Shown here one piece after another: positions 15,306 to 24,225 of a stretch of 37,017 bases of DNA. Origin of the DNA: Gemmatimonadales bacterium. Lineage in GTDB: Bacteria > Gemmatimonadota > Gemmatimonadetes > Gemmatimonadales > GWC2-71-9. Below the pieces are notes generated by a model that searched no databases, was not told where the DNA came from, and saw nothing but the letters and a program-made list of their open reading frames with translations. Numbering within the stretch: position 1 is the stretch's first letter; each line of letters begins with the position of its first letter. Where the stretch lies: positions 1-37,017 of the forward strand of contig JAWKQM010000018.1 of the NCBI GenBank assembly GCA_041390145.1, given 5' to 3'. The translations under genes and the position numbers were made by a program.

Positions 15306-15820
15306 AGCGCCAGAAACCGCTGGTCGCCATTCTCATGGGCAGTGATTCGGATTGGCCGACGCTCCAGCCGGCCGCGGAGGCCTGTGCGGAATTCGGGGTC
15401 GCCACCGAGGTTCGCGTGGTGTCCGCCCACCGGACTCCCGACGACATGGCGCGGTTCGCAAAGTCGGCCTATCGGCGCGGCCTGCGGGTGCTGATCGCCG
15501 GCGCCGGCGGTGCGGCGCATCTGCCGGGGATGCTGGCCAGCCACACACCGCTCCCGGTCATCGGGGTGCCCGTGGAGGCGACGTGCATGCAGGGACTCGA
15601 CGCGCTGCTCTCGATCGTCCAGATGCCGGCCGGGGTCCCCGTGGCCACGGTCGCCGTCGGGGGCGGCCGCAACGCCGGGCTGCTGGCAGTCCAGATGCTC
15701 GCCACCGGGGACGCGGCGCTCTATCGGCGCCTGGTGCGCTTCAAGCAGACACTCGCCCGCGCGTCGCGCGCGAAGAACCGCCGCCTGCAGACGCTGCGGA
15801 CGGATACCGGAAGCGGCTGA
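15302..15820 (+). CDS. purE: N5-CAIR mutase
   Basis: PurE rearranges N5-CAIR to CAIR, the step after PurK. The 172 residues carry the class I hallmarks: MGSDSDWPTLQPAAE, EVRVVSAHRTPDDMARFA (His of SAHRTP is the catalytic acid/base), and AGAGGAAHLPGMLASHTPLPVIGVPV, then GVPVATVAVGGGRNAGLLAVQML. The C-terminal 25 residues are basic and extend slightly beyond the fold. The ATG overlaps the purK stop, the usual coupled arrangement. Only 6 bp separate its stop from that of the minus-strand ABM gene, and no terminator hairpin is visible there. Confidence 0.96.
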   Translation: MKRQKPLVAILMGSDSDWPTLQPAAEACAEFGVATEVRVVSAHRTPDDMARFAKSAYRRGLRVLIAGAGGAAHLPGMLASHTPLPVIGVPVEATCMQGLDALLSIVQMPAGVPVATVAVGGGRNAGLLAVQMLATGDAALYRRLVRFKQTLARASRAKNRRLQTLRTDTGSG

Positions 15821-15826
15821 GGGCCG

Positions 15827-16186
15827 CTACCGGCTGAAGCCGCCGACCGCTTGCATGTAGGCCGGCTGGAAGCTGGCGAGCGCCCCCTTCACGGTGGCAT
15901 CGGGTGTTCCGTAGATCGTGAAGCTCACCGGGGTGAGGATGGCCATGAACCGCTCGGCATACTTCGATCCGAAATTTCCAAGGTGCACCATGGTGGCCGC
16001 CGAATCGACGTAGCGCTCGAACAGGTGACACCGCTTGCCGTCGGCCGACAGGCTCCATTCATAGTCGAGCGCCCCCGGTTCATCGTTCTTGGTGGCGGTC
16101 ACCATGTCGTTCATCAGCGCGCGAAACTCCGCTTCGCGGCCGGGCTGCAGATCGAGGACCAGCATCCAGGATACATGACTGCTCAT
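15827..16186 (-). CDS. ABM-like putative quinol monooxygenase
   Basis: The 119-residue cytoplasmic protein opens VSWMLVLDLQPGREAEFRALMNDMVTATKNDEPGALDYEWSLS and continues CHLFERYVDSAATMVHLGNFG and FMAILTPVSFTIYGTP. This matches the ABM fold of YgiN-type quinol monooxygenases and relatives, where 'EPGxLxYEW..s.D' and 'ERYxDsxAxxxH' are typical. The ATG at 16186 has CGGAG 7 bases upstream. It is the last gene of a long minus-strand series of mostly membrane and exported proteins. It is distinct in sequence from the other ABM-like protein at 1139. Confidence 0.8.
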   Translation of the reverse strand: MSSHVSWMLVLDLQPGREAEFRALMNDMVTATKNDEPGALDYEWSLSADGKRCHLFERYVDSAATMVHLGNFGSKYAERFMAILTPVSFTIYGTPDATVKGALASFQPAYMQAVGGFSR

Positions 16187-16234
16187 GGAAACTCCGGTGA
16201 GTGGTTGAAATCGAGCGACACTGATCGGCGACCG

Positions 16235-16504
16235 CTACATCCGCGCTGTGCCGGACCCCGCCGCGGCGTTGTACAGCCACGCCAGGATGAGGCCGGCGAC
16301 GGCCCCGTCCACCAATCCGTAGAGGGCGCCGACGATGACGCTCCCGAACCCACCAACCTCGTAGCCGGGGTAAATGGACGAGACGACATCGAGGAAGGCA
16401 CCGCCGTAGCCCGGCCAGACCAGGTGTGCCGCGCCGACGAGCAGCACCGCACCGCCCCAGAGCAGGCCGCCCGCGATGGCGAGCGCTTTGAGATCCAGAC
16501 GCAT
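16235..16504 (-). CDS. Small two- or three-helix membrane protein (family sometimes labelled 'bacteriophage holin')
   Basis: The protein has 89 residues with helices at about 7-27, 42-60 and 62-82 around the conserved stretch VSSIYPGYEVGGFGSVIVGALYGLVDGAVAGLILAWLYN. Chromosomal proteins with the YPGY..GxxGxxxGxxxGxxDG pattern occur in several phyla and are often annotated as holins from the membrane topology alone. No phage gene or lysin is nearby, so a phage role is unlikely. The ATG at 16504 has an ideal AGGAGG four to five bases upstream, predicting strong translation. Function unknown. Confidence 0.72.
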   Translation of the reverse strand: MRLDLKALAIAGGLLWGGAVLLVGAAHLVWPGYGGAFLDVVSSIYPGYEVGGFGSVIVGALYGLVDGAVAGLILAWLYNAAAGSGTARM

Positions 16505-16527
16505 GTTACCTCCTGGTGGAATGAACG

Positions 16528-17226
16528 TCACTCACCCCAGGTCTTCGTCACGGAGACCGAGAGTATTCGATCCAATCCCGGATAGGCCCGGTCGAGGTAG
16601 GCGCGGCCGGCGGCCATGATCGAGTCCCACTGCTGCAGGGGGGCGTTCCCGTACTGCCGATTCAGCGACTCGAGCGCCGGCATCCCTTCCACCACCTCTG
16701 CGATCGGTGGGAATCCGACCACCCCCTCGTAGCTGACGGTATCAAGGCTGGTGTTCGGGGTGAGGTTGATGGCGAGCTCCACCGTGCGCGAGTCGGGCCC
16801 GGCGCGGGCGAAGCCGACTGTCCCCGTGCCGTTCGGGTGCCGGACCGGTTCATCCGGAATGCCGGTGCTGTCCCAGGCCTGGTTGGCCGCTGCGCTGTTC
16901 CCGACGCCGAACTGCACCACATACCCACCCTGGAAGCTGGCGGTCGGCCCGACCCGGTAGATGACCACACCGTCGTAGTAGTGGCCCATGGCGAGGTGGT
17001 AGAGCCGGTCGACGCCGAGCGGCGACCAGTCGCGGTGCGCCTTCAGCACGACCGATCCCTTGGTCGTCTCGAAGGTGACCAGGAAGCTGTCGGGCGCCGC
17101 GCGGGTCAGGGGGAGCTGGGAGGGCAGGGGCTGGGTCTGTGCCGCGAGGCGTGGGAGCGCGGGCCCAAGGACCAGCAATCCAATCAGCCAGCGTGCGCGG
17201 AGCATCCGGTGCGCGCCCCGGGTCAT
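16528..17226 (-). CDS. Secreted cyclophilin-type peptidylprolyl isomerase
   Basis: The 232-residue precursor has a signal peptide (LRARWLIGLLVLGPALPRLAAQ, cleavage near residue 29). The cyclophilin domain shows SFLVTFETTKGSVVLKAHRDWSPLGVDRLYHLAMGHYYDGVVIYRV (D.S..GVDR and YYDGV..YRV are the family landmarks), then QFGVGNSAAANQAW, GTVGFARAGPDSRTVELAINLTPN and FPPIAEVVEGMPALESLN. Some canonical active-site residues (R/F of 'FHRVI..F..QGGD') are changed, so activity may be reduced; 'FQGGYVVQFGV' replaces the usual segment. The start overlaps the TrhA stop as ATGA. A periplasmic folding role is the family expectation. Confidence 0.88.
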   Translation of the reverse strand: MTRGAHRMLRARWLIGLLVLGPALPRLAAQTQPLPSQLPLTRAAPDSFLVTFETTKGSVVLKAHRDWSPLGVDRLYHLAMGHYYDGVVIYRVGPTASFQGGYVVQFGVGNSAAANQAWDSTGIPDEPVRHPNGTGTVGFARAGPDSRTVELAINLTPNTSLDTVSYEGVVGFPPIAEVVEGMPALESLNRQYGNAPLQQWDSIMAAGRAYLDRAYPGLDRILSVSVTKTWGE

Positions 17227-17852
17227 GCGGCGTATCTGAGCACCGCCACCACGTGGCAGGCGGTGCCGGCCAGCACGAAGAGATGCCAGACAAAGTGCCG
17301 GTAGGGGAGGCGGCTCGCGGCATAGAAGCCGACGCCGGCGGTGTACGCGAGGCCCCCGGCGGCCAGCCAGAGCAGGCCCGGGACCGGGACGGCCTCCAGG
17401 AAGGGCTTGGCCGCGACAATGATGAGCCATCCCATCCCCAGGTAGAGCGCGGTCGAGAAGCGCGGGTACCGGATGCCGCCCCGTGCCTTGAGGACGATGC
17501 CAAAGATGGCCAGCACCCAGATCGCGCCCAGCAGTGACCAGCCGATGGGGCCGCGGAGGACGCCAAGCATGAACGGCGTGTACGTGCCGGCAATGAGCAC
17601 GTAGATCGCGCCGTGATCGAGCACCCGGAAAATCTGCTTGGCACGAACGGGGGTGAGGGCGTGGTAGAGCGTGGAGGTGAGGTAGAGAAGGGCGGCACTC
17701 ACCCCGAACACGAGCGCGCCGACCAGGGCCGTGGAGCCATGCTGCAGCGCGTTGACCGCGAGCACCGGCAGGACGGCCACCGCCGCGACGAAACCGACGC
17801 CATGGCTGACGCTGTTGGCAATTTCCTCCCCGCGAGACTGCGCGCGTTGCAC
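17223..17852 (-). CDS. TrhA/hemolysin III (PAQR-like) membrane protein
   Basis: The 209-residue protein has seven helices. It shows EEIANSVSHGVGFVAAVAVL at the N-terminus, SAALLYLTSTLYHAL, FRVLDHGAIYVLIAGTYTPFMLGVL and YRHFVWHLFVLAGTACHVVAVL. The conserved S/H/D/H residues are those thought to bind a metal in PAQR-superfamily hydrolases. B. subtilis and Salmonella homologues affect membrane fluidity and unsaturated fatty acids. The start is GTG at 17852, immediately after the upstream stop (TGAGTG), so translation is coupled to the unknown membrane protein before it. 'Hemolysin' is a historical name and should not be read as a toxin. Confidence 0.93.
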   Translation of the reverse strand: MQRAQSRGEEIANSVSHGVGFVAAVAVLPVLAVNALQHGSTALVGALVFGVSAALLYLTSTLYHALTPVRAKQIFRVLDHGAIYVLIAGTYTPFMLGVLRGPIGWSLLGAIWVLAIFGIVLKARGGIRYPRFSTALYLGMGWLIIVAAKPFLEAVPVPGLLWLAAGGLAYTAGVGFYAASRLPYRHFVWHLFVLAGTACHVVAVLRYAA

Positions 17853-18365
17853 TCAGCCCTCCCCGTGTGCCCGGACCGGGGCCTGGAGCAGCGCCAAGAC
17901 GCCGGCCCGGCCCATGATGCGCACGGCTTCCGTTCCCAATGCATAGATGAAGAGGAGCGTGTAAAGCCACATGTGGATGACGAGGAAGCGTGCCGTGGAC
18001 GTCTCGGCCACCATGCGCCGGAGGGCCGTGCCCAGGTCGCCATGCTTCAGCAGCACCGGGATCAGCTCCTCCAGCTCCCGGAAGAGCAACGCCACCGTGC
18101 CGTACAGGGCGGTCTTCCACAGCAGGTTGTACAGCAGCCGGCTCGAGAAGAGTCGGGCGAGCGCGGTGTGGTCCATGATCAGGATCGCCTTGGCCACGAT
18201 GATTGCGGACACGGTGGCGATGGTGCTGCTCGTGGCGGTGACGTGATAGTTGTCCAGCACCAGCGCCTTGGTGAGCGAGAGCATGTGGAAGGCGATCAGG
18301 AAGAAGATCATCGCGGGGATCATTTCCCGCAGCTCGTTCCACAGCCAGGCCATCGCCTTGCCCAT
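17853..18365 (-). CDS. Uncharacterised four-helix membrane protein coupled to TrhA
   Basis: The protein has 170 residues. Hydrophobic segments lie at about 13-35 (MIPAMIFFLIAFHMLSLTKAL), 45-62, 78-98 and 128-148. An amphipathic stretch REMIP and a charged loop (RELEELIPVLLKHGDLGTALRRM, about 97-118) lie between them. The repeated 'A-x-x-I-V-A-K-A-I-L-I-M-D-H' is conserved-looking, but no family name is certain. It has no signal peptide. The stop abuts the TrhA GTG with no spacer, and its own start follows the NTF2-like lipoprotein gene by 28 bp with a poor Shine-Dalgarno sequence. The strict coupling suggests it acts with TrhA in the membrane (inference only). Confidence 0.75.
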   Translation of the reverse strand: MGKAMAWLWNELREMIPAMIFFLIAFHMLSLTKALVLDNYHVTATSSTIATVSAIIVAKAILIMDHTALARLFSSRLLYNLLWKTALYGTVALLFRELEELIPVLLKHGDLGTALRRMVAETSTARFLVIHMWLYTLLFIYALGTEAVRIMGRAGVLALLQAPVRAHGEG

Positions 18366-18393
18366 CAGCGTGCCATTGTCCTGAGGTCCGTGT

Positions 18394-18882
18394 TCACGGC
18401 GCCTCGGGTGCCGGCGGCATCGGAACAGACGCGTGGTCCATGACGTAGACCCACTTCCCGTCGCGCATCGCCTTCACGTCAGAATACCGGCCCTGGAGCA
18501 CCATGGCGGTGCCATCGCCAGTCGGGATGGTCAGGGTCCAGTTGCCCCAGCCGAGGACCACGTCGCCCTGGGGGATATTCTGCGGGTTGTCGAACGCCAG
18601 CTGCGCGCCCGGCATCGAGGCCATGGTGATTTCCCACTCCGCCTTCGCCTCGTCCCAGCCCAGGCCGCCCATGCCGGCCAGCCCGATGTTGACCAGTTCC
18701 GGGCTGTTCCAGTAGGTGGCCATCAGCGCGTTTGCGTCGCCCGCGTTGAAGGCGTCGAGGAACGCCTGGTCGACGGCGTTGGCCGCGGCCACCATGGCCT
18801 CGGGGGTCGGCCCCTTGGGGGCGCAGGCCCCGACCAGCACGAGGGTGGTGAGGAGGGCGGTGGTGCGGGCGATTACGCGCAT
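18394..18882 (-). CDS. NTF2-like (DUF4440/SnoaL) lipoprotein
   Basis: The 162-residue precursor has a lipoprotein signal: basic MRVIARTT, hydrophobic core, and lipobox LVGAC with Cys20. The rest is one NTF2-like cone-shaped domain: ANAVDQAFLDAFNAGDANALMATYWNSPELVNIG, then WEITMASMPGAQLAF, VVLGWGNWTLTIPTGDGTAMVLQGRYSDVKAMRDGKWVYVMDHAS. 'DGKWVYVMDHAS' is the usual closing strand pair (W..V.DHxS). Such domains bind small ligands or have no known activity. The protein ends in a Pro-rich tail. AAGGAG precedes the ATG. Probably exported and lipid-anchored. Confidence 0.82.
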   Translation of the reverse strand: MRVIARTTALLTTLVLVGACAPKGPTPEAMVAAANAVDQAFLDAFNAGDANALMATYWNSPELVNIGLAGMGGLGWDEAKAEWEITMASMPGAQLAFDNPQNIPQGDVVLGWGNWTLTIPTGDGTAMVLQGRYSDVKAMRDGKWVYVMDHASVPMPPAPEAP

Positions 18883-18941
18883 GGGCAGAGACTCCTTGAG
18901 GATGAAGACGAGGACGCGCGGTCGGCGCGTGGCTGGACTCG

Positions 18942-19453
18942 CTATGCCCGCCAGGCCTCCGGCACGTTCCGGATGGTCTGAAGGTATTCCGCGGTCGTCG
19001 GCCGTGCCAGCAGCAGGTTGGTGTCGGCGTCGCTCGGCAGGGCGTCGGGGCCGGGGACCTTCCGCCCGGTAGCGAGATTGACGGTGACGAAGCGCATGGT
19101 ACCGAAGGCTCGCGCGGCCCGGTCACCCTCGTCCACGATCACGAACCGGGCACGAAAACCGTCCGGCTCCACGAGATAACCCCAGCTGGCAACCTCGAGA
19201 AACGCGCCGACGAAGACGGGGGCCACGAATTCCACCTGCAGTTCGCGGAGGACGTAGCCGATTTTCAGGATCCGGGCCCACTGACCGACGTCGCAGCGGA
19301 GCTGGTCCTGGAGCGCCTCGACGCGATGCCCCATCACGAGGCTCACGTACTCGCCGGAATTCAGGTGCCGGACGGATCCGCCTGGGGGAACTTGACCCGT
19401 TCCCGGGTCGTCAGCACCCGGTTCATGAAATCAGCCAGCCTGAGGTCGATCAT
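18942..19453 (-). pseudogene. Hotdog-fold acyl-CoA thioesterase, apparent frameshift
   Basis: Two adjacent frames join into one protein of about 170 residues. The first part, from ATG 19453 (GGGGAG upstream), reads MIDLRLADFMNRVLTTRERVKFPQADPSG and then hits TGA. In the next frame the sequence resumes HLNSGEYVSLVMGHRVEALQDQ and continues LRELQVEFVAPVFVGAFLEVASWG and FGTMRFVTVNLATGRK. Together these give the hotdog pattern '(F.D/QxDPxGHLN...Y' as a substrate-site strand-helix unit. Restoring one base in GGCAC near 19366-19369 (to GGCCAC) gives an unbroken reading. The downstream part alone (ATG 19346, 134 residues) lacks the N-terminal strand. Either a real loss-of-function mutation or a sequencing/assembly error; the rest of the frame is clean, which favours a recent change or an error. 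Confidence 0.75.
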
Positions 19454-19498
19454 TGCGGTGCTCCCCTGGTGCAGGCTCGCGGCCCGGCGGCGGGGTGC

Positions 19499-19837
19499 TC
19501 AGGGCCACCAGCCCCACCATCGGGCCGCTGCATACAGCAACCCAAGGGCATAGAGCGAACCGAAGATTTCCTTGTTCCACCGGGCGAGCCATGCCGGCAG
19601 GTAGATGTCGAAATTGGGCCGCCGGTCCTCCGTGAAGCGCGCCGCCATCGGGGTCAGGGGGCAGTGCATCCGGTTGACGACGAGGATGAGCACCTCCACC
19701 ATCACCAGCCCCGCGAGGCCCCACGCCCAGTCGAACCGCCCGAGATGGGCGCTGACGGGCACGCCGACGATGGCGGCCACGAAGAACACCCAGACGACCG
19801 TGTGAACGGTCTTGATGATCGTCAGGGGAGTGGCCAA
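19499..19837 (-). CDS. Small conserved membrane protein of unknown function
   Basis: The protein has 112 residues, with three to four hydrophobic segments: about 7-28 (IIKTVHTVVWVFFVAAIVGV), 36-53 (WAWGLAGLVMVEVLILVV) and 92-108. A polar loop NRMHCPLTPMAARFTEDRRPNFDIYLPAWLARWNKEIFG lies between the last two. The 'NR..CPLT' element resembles that of DUF2784-like membrane proteins, but the match is not strong enough for a name. The start is TTG at 19837, 3 bp after the stop of the preceding gene, using GGTGGAG within that gene's end. It is translationally linked to the gene at 19841. Confidence 0.72.
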   Translation of the reverse strand: MATPLTIIKTVHTVVWVFFVAAIVGVPVSAHLGRFDWAWGLAGLVMVEVLILVVNRMHCPLTPMAARFTEDRRPNFDIYLPAWLARWNKEIFGSLYALGLLYAAARWWGWWP

Positions 19838-19840
19838 GGG

Positions 19841-20230
19841 CTAGCGCTCCACCCGCAATACGCAGGTCGACTCGCTTCCCCGGACGGTGATATCCGGGTA
19901 CCACATGAGCGTCGCCACCGCCCCGCCGAACCCCGAGGTGAAGCGCGCCGTCTCGGACGTACATCCCGGCAGCCGCAACGTCGCCGTGTGATCTCCCTCC
20001 TCCACCCGAAACCCGCTCACCGTCCGGGCGCCCTGTCGCTCCAGGCGTCCCACCACCGAGTCGTCGATGACAACCTCGGCCCCGACGAGCTCGTCCGGGG
20101 CGTTGCCAAACTGGACCTGAAGCACGTACGACCGGTCGGGGACGCAACTCTTCCAGAGCACGACCAGCACCATCGCCGCTCCCACGGCAGCGACACGCCA
20201 GAGCAGACCACGCCGGTGATTCTCAAGCAC
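19841..20230 (-). CDS. Unknown protein with one N-terminal membrane anchor
   Basis: The protein has 129 residues. One hydrophobic segment (about 10-26, LLWRVAAVGAAMVLVVLW) is followed by KSCVPDRSYVLQVQFGNAPDELVGAEVVIDDSVVGRLERQG and RTVSGFRVEEGDHTATLRLPGC. The periplasmic part looks like a small beta-sandwich of PEGA type: 'GAEVVIDD.VVGRL' followed by 'V.EGDHTATL' fits the PEGA pattern of a short surface-layer repeat (tentative). The start is GTG at 20230 with GGGGAG 8 bases upstream. It heads the minus-strand series and is divergent from the lipoprotein at 20281, with about 50 bp shared for promoters. Confidence 0.68.
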   Translation of the reverse strand: MLENHRRGLLWRVAAVGAAMVLVVLWKSCVPDRSYVLQVQFGNAPDELVGAEVVIDDSVVGRLERQGARTVSGFRVEEGDHTATLRLPGCTSETARFTSGFGGAVATLMWYPDITVRGSESTCVLRVER

Positions 20231-20280
20231 CGCGATTCTCCCCTGCTACATTCGGAGGGAGTCCATCCCGAGGAGACGCC

Positions 20281-20925
20281 ATGGACAAGGATACAGCATC
20301 CAGCCGCCGCGGTTGGCAAGTGGCGGCGGTGCTGGCGCTGCTGACGAGCGGGGTGATCGGGTGCGTGTCGTCCTCCGTGCCGGGATACCAGCTGCGGGCC
20401 GTGCCCAGGGGATTTCTCTTTACCGCGAACGTCACTCCCGGCACAACCCCCCTGCCGGATCGGGAGATGCTGAGCCACGGAGTCTGGTTGGGCGACATCG
20501 TGACGTTCGAACCGCAGAGCACCATCGACGTCACTCGGTATGCCGGGGCGGTGTCGATCGAGGAAGCGAGGGCCGTTCGGGACGCGCAGGCCAGCAAGTA
20601 CGGCCATCCCGCCAGCATCGACTACGGGGAGGTGGAGACGGTCACCATCGACGGCCGGCCCGCCTTCGCCTGGATGGAAACACGGTACGATGAGCACGGC
20701 GCCGTCAGGTCGATGGAATACCAGGCGGTCATCCCCACCGATACCGTCAGCTACCTGGTGGCCTTCAGCACCAGCGCGGCCCCGCGACTCCACCCCGATT
20801 CGCTCACCCGGGTGGTCCAGAGCTGGGGGCCAGGGAGGACCGAGGTGCTCTGGGGGCCCATCAAGGTCGCGGTCGCCCTGCTGATTGGCCTGGCGGCCCT
20901 GCTCGTCTACAAGGCGCGAGGCTGA
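20281..20925 (+). CDS. Hypothetical lipoprotein with C-terminal transmembrane helix
   Basis: The protein has 214 residues. The N-terminus RRGWQVAAVLALLTSGVIGC is a signal sequence; GVIGC (Cys28) is a plausible but imperfect lipobox. Residues about 40-180 are soluble (RGFLFTANVTPGTTPLPDREML, AGAVSIEEARAVRDAQASKYG, VTIDGRPAFAWMETRYDEHGAVRSMEYQAVIPTDTVSYLVAFST). This last part resembles domains that test exported substrates in PsbP/DUF1795-like proteins (tentative). A helix at about 190-210 (IKVAVALLIGLAALLVYKARG) ends it. GAGGAG lies upstream of the ATG. Not recognised further. Confidence 0.68.
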   Translation: MDKDTASSRRGWQVAAVLALLTSGVIGCVSSSVPGYQLRAVPRGFLFTANVTPGTTPLPDREMLSHGVWLGDIVTFEPQSTIDVTRYAGAVSIEEARAVRDAQASKYGHPASIDYGEVETVTIDGRPAFAWMETRYDEHGAVRSMEYQAVIPTDTVSYLVAFSTSAAPRLHPDSLTRVVQSWGPGRTEVLWGPIKVAVALLIGLAALLVYKARG

Positions 20926-21032
20926 CCGGTAGTCGTCAGGCGACCTCTGGGCCTTCCGTTCGGGCACGCATGGGATCAATCCGGGTATGAGGCGAGACGG
21001 ATGTCCTGTTAAATTGCCCTCAGGCACAACGC

Positions 21033-21048
21033 GACACGGCTTCGTGTC
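21033..21048 (+). promoter_or_regulatory. Perfect inverted repeat upstream of katG
   Basis: GACACG-GCTT-CGTGTC is a perfect 6-bp dyad 65 bp before the katG ATG, in an otherwise unremarkable 188-bp gap (20926-21113). TTAAAT/TAAATT near 21009-21015 is a possible -10 box, with no clear -35. The dyad would then lie in the leader as a hairpin or operator. It is not a recognisable OxyR, PerR or Fur box. Confidence 0.35.
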
Positions 21049-21113
21049 ACCACCATGATCCGCCGTGTCCACCGCCGGTGGCATTCATCACGCACGCACA
21101 ATCGGAGCAAACC

Positions 21114-23324
<2,211 letters not shown>

Positions 23325-23352
23325 GTCCGGCCAGGGGAAACTCCGTCACGCA

Positions 23353-23390
23353 AAGGGTGGCGTCTCAGCGAAAGCCGGGACGCCACCCTT
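23353..23390. terminator. Bidirectional terminator between katG and aqpZ
   Basis: AAGGGTGGCGTC (23353-23364) and its exact reverse complement GACGCCACCCTT (23379-23390) form a 12-bp stem. The inner TCAGC-GAAA-GCCGG adds four more pairs around one mismatch with a GAAA loop. There is no long T-run on either side. It lies between convergent stops (23324 and 23418), so it can serve both genes. Confidence 0.75.
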
Positions 23391-23417
23391 CGACGTGCAG
23401 GGGAGGATTGGAGCCGG

Positions 23418-24107
23418 TTACTTGGCGTCCTCCGCAATGAACCGGTAGACCACCGCGCCGAGCACGCCGCCGATGATGGGGGCCACCCAGAAGAGCCAGA
23501 GCTGCGAGGTGGCCCACCCACCGACATACAGGGCGACACCGGTGCTGCGCGCGGGATTCACCGAGGCGTTGGTGACCGGCACGCTGAACAGGTGCACCAG
23601 GGTCAGGCCGAGCCCGATGGCAATCGGCGCGAAGCCCTGCGGGGCCCGCTTGTCCGTGGCGCCCATGATGATGAGGAGGAACATCATGGTCATGACCACT
23701 TCGGTGATGGCCGCTGCCATCAGGGAGTAGCCGCCCGGCGAGTGGGCACCGTAGCCGTTGGAGGCAAAGCCCGCGGAGACGTCGAAGCCGGCCTGGCCGC
23801 TCGCGATGAGATAGAGGACGCCGCCGGCCACCAGGCCACCCAGGACCTGTGCGACGATGTAGGGCAGCAACTCCTTGGCGGGGAAACGGCCACCGGCCCA
23901 GAGCCCGATGGACACGGCCGGATTGATATGACACCCGGAGATGTGCCCGATGGCGTAGGCCATCGTGAGCAACGTCAGGCCAAAGGCGAACGACACACCC
24001 AGCAGTCCGATGCCCACATCGGGAAAGGCCGCGGCCAGGACCGCGCTGCCGCATCCACCGAGTACCAGCCAGAATGTCCCGACAAACTCCGCGGCGTACT
24101 TCCGCAT
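23418..24107 (-). CDS. aqpZ: Aquaporin Z
   Basis: This tetrameric inner-membrane water channel has 229 residues with six helices and two half-helices. Both NPA motifs are present: SGCHINPAVSIGLWAGGRFPAKE and NASVNPARSTGVALYVGGWA. It aligns along its full length with E. coli AqpZ (FVGTFWLVLGGCGSAVLAA, FASNGYGAHSPGGYS). Of the aromatic/arginine filter, the Phe (SFAFGL), His (LVHLFS) and Arg (NPAR) are kept, but the usual Thr of 'TNTSVNPAR' is Ala (codon 23565-23567). The ATG has AAGGGA 7 bases upstream. It is convergent with katG. Confidence 0.96.
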   Translation of the reverse strand: MRKYAAEFVGTFWLVLGGCGSAVLAAAFPDVGIGLLGVSFAFGLTLLTMAYAIGHISGCHINPAVSIGLWAGGRFPAKELLPYIVAQVLGGLVAGGVLYLIASGQAGFDVSAGFASNGYGAHSPGGYSLMAAAITEVVMTMMFLLIIMGATDKRAPQGFAPIAIGLGLTLVHLFSVPVTNASVNPARSTGVALYVGGWATSQLWLFWVAPIIGGVLGAVVYRFIAEDAK

Positions 24108-24225
24108 AAGCGGTCCCTTTCAGCAAGAAAATTGTGGCGTGATCAGGGGCAACGTCGGCGATAAGGTGCGGCGCGGCGGGCGCCTCCGCAAGTACTCTCC
24201 CGACTGGGATGGACCGCCGACCGTC

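Noticed and set aside
16235..16504. Phage holin
   Set aside because: Only topology supports that name; there are no phage genes, lysin or attachment sites nearby.
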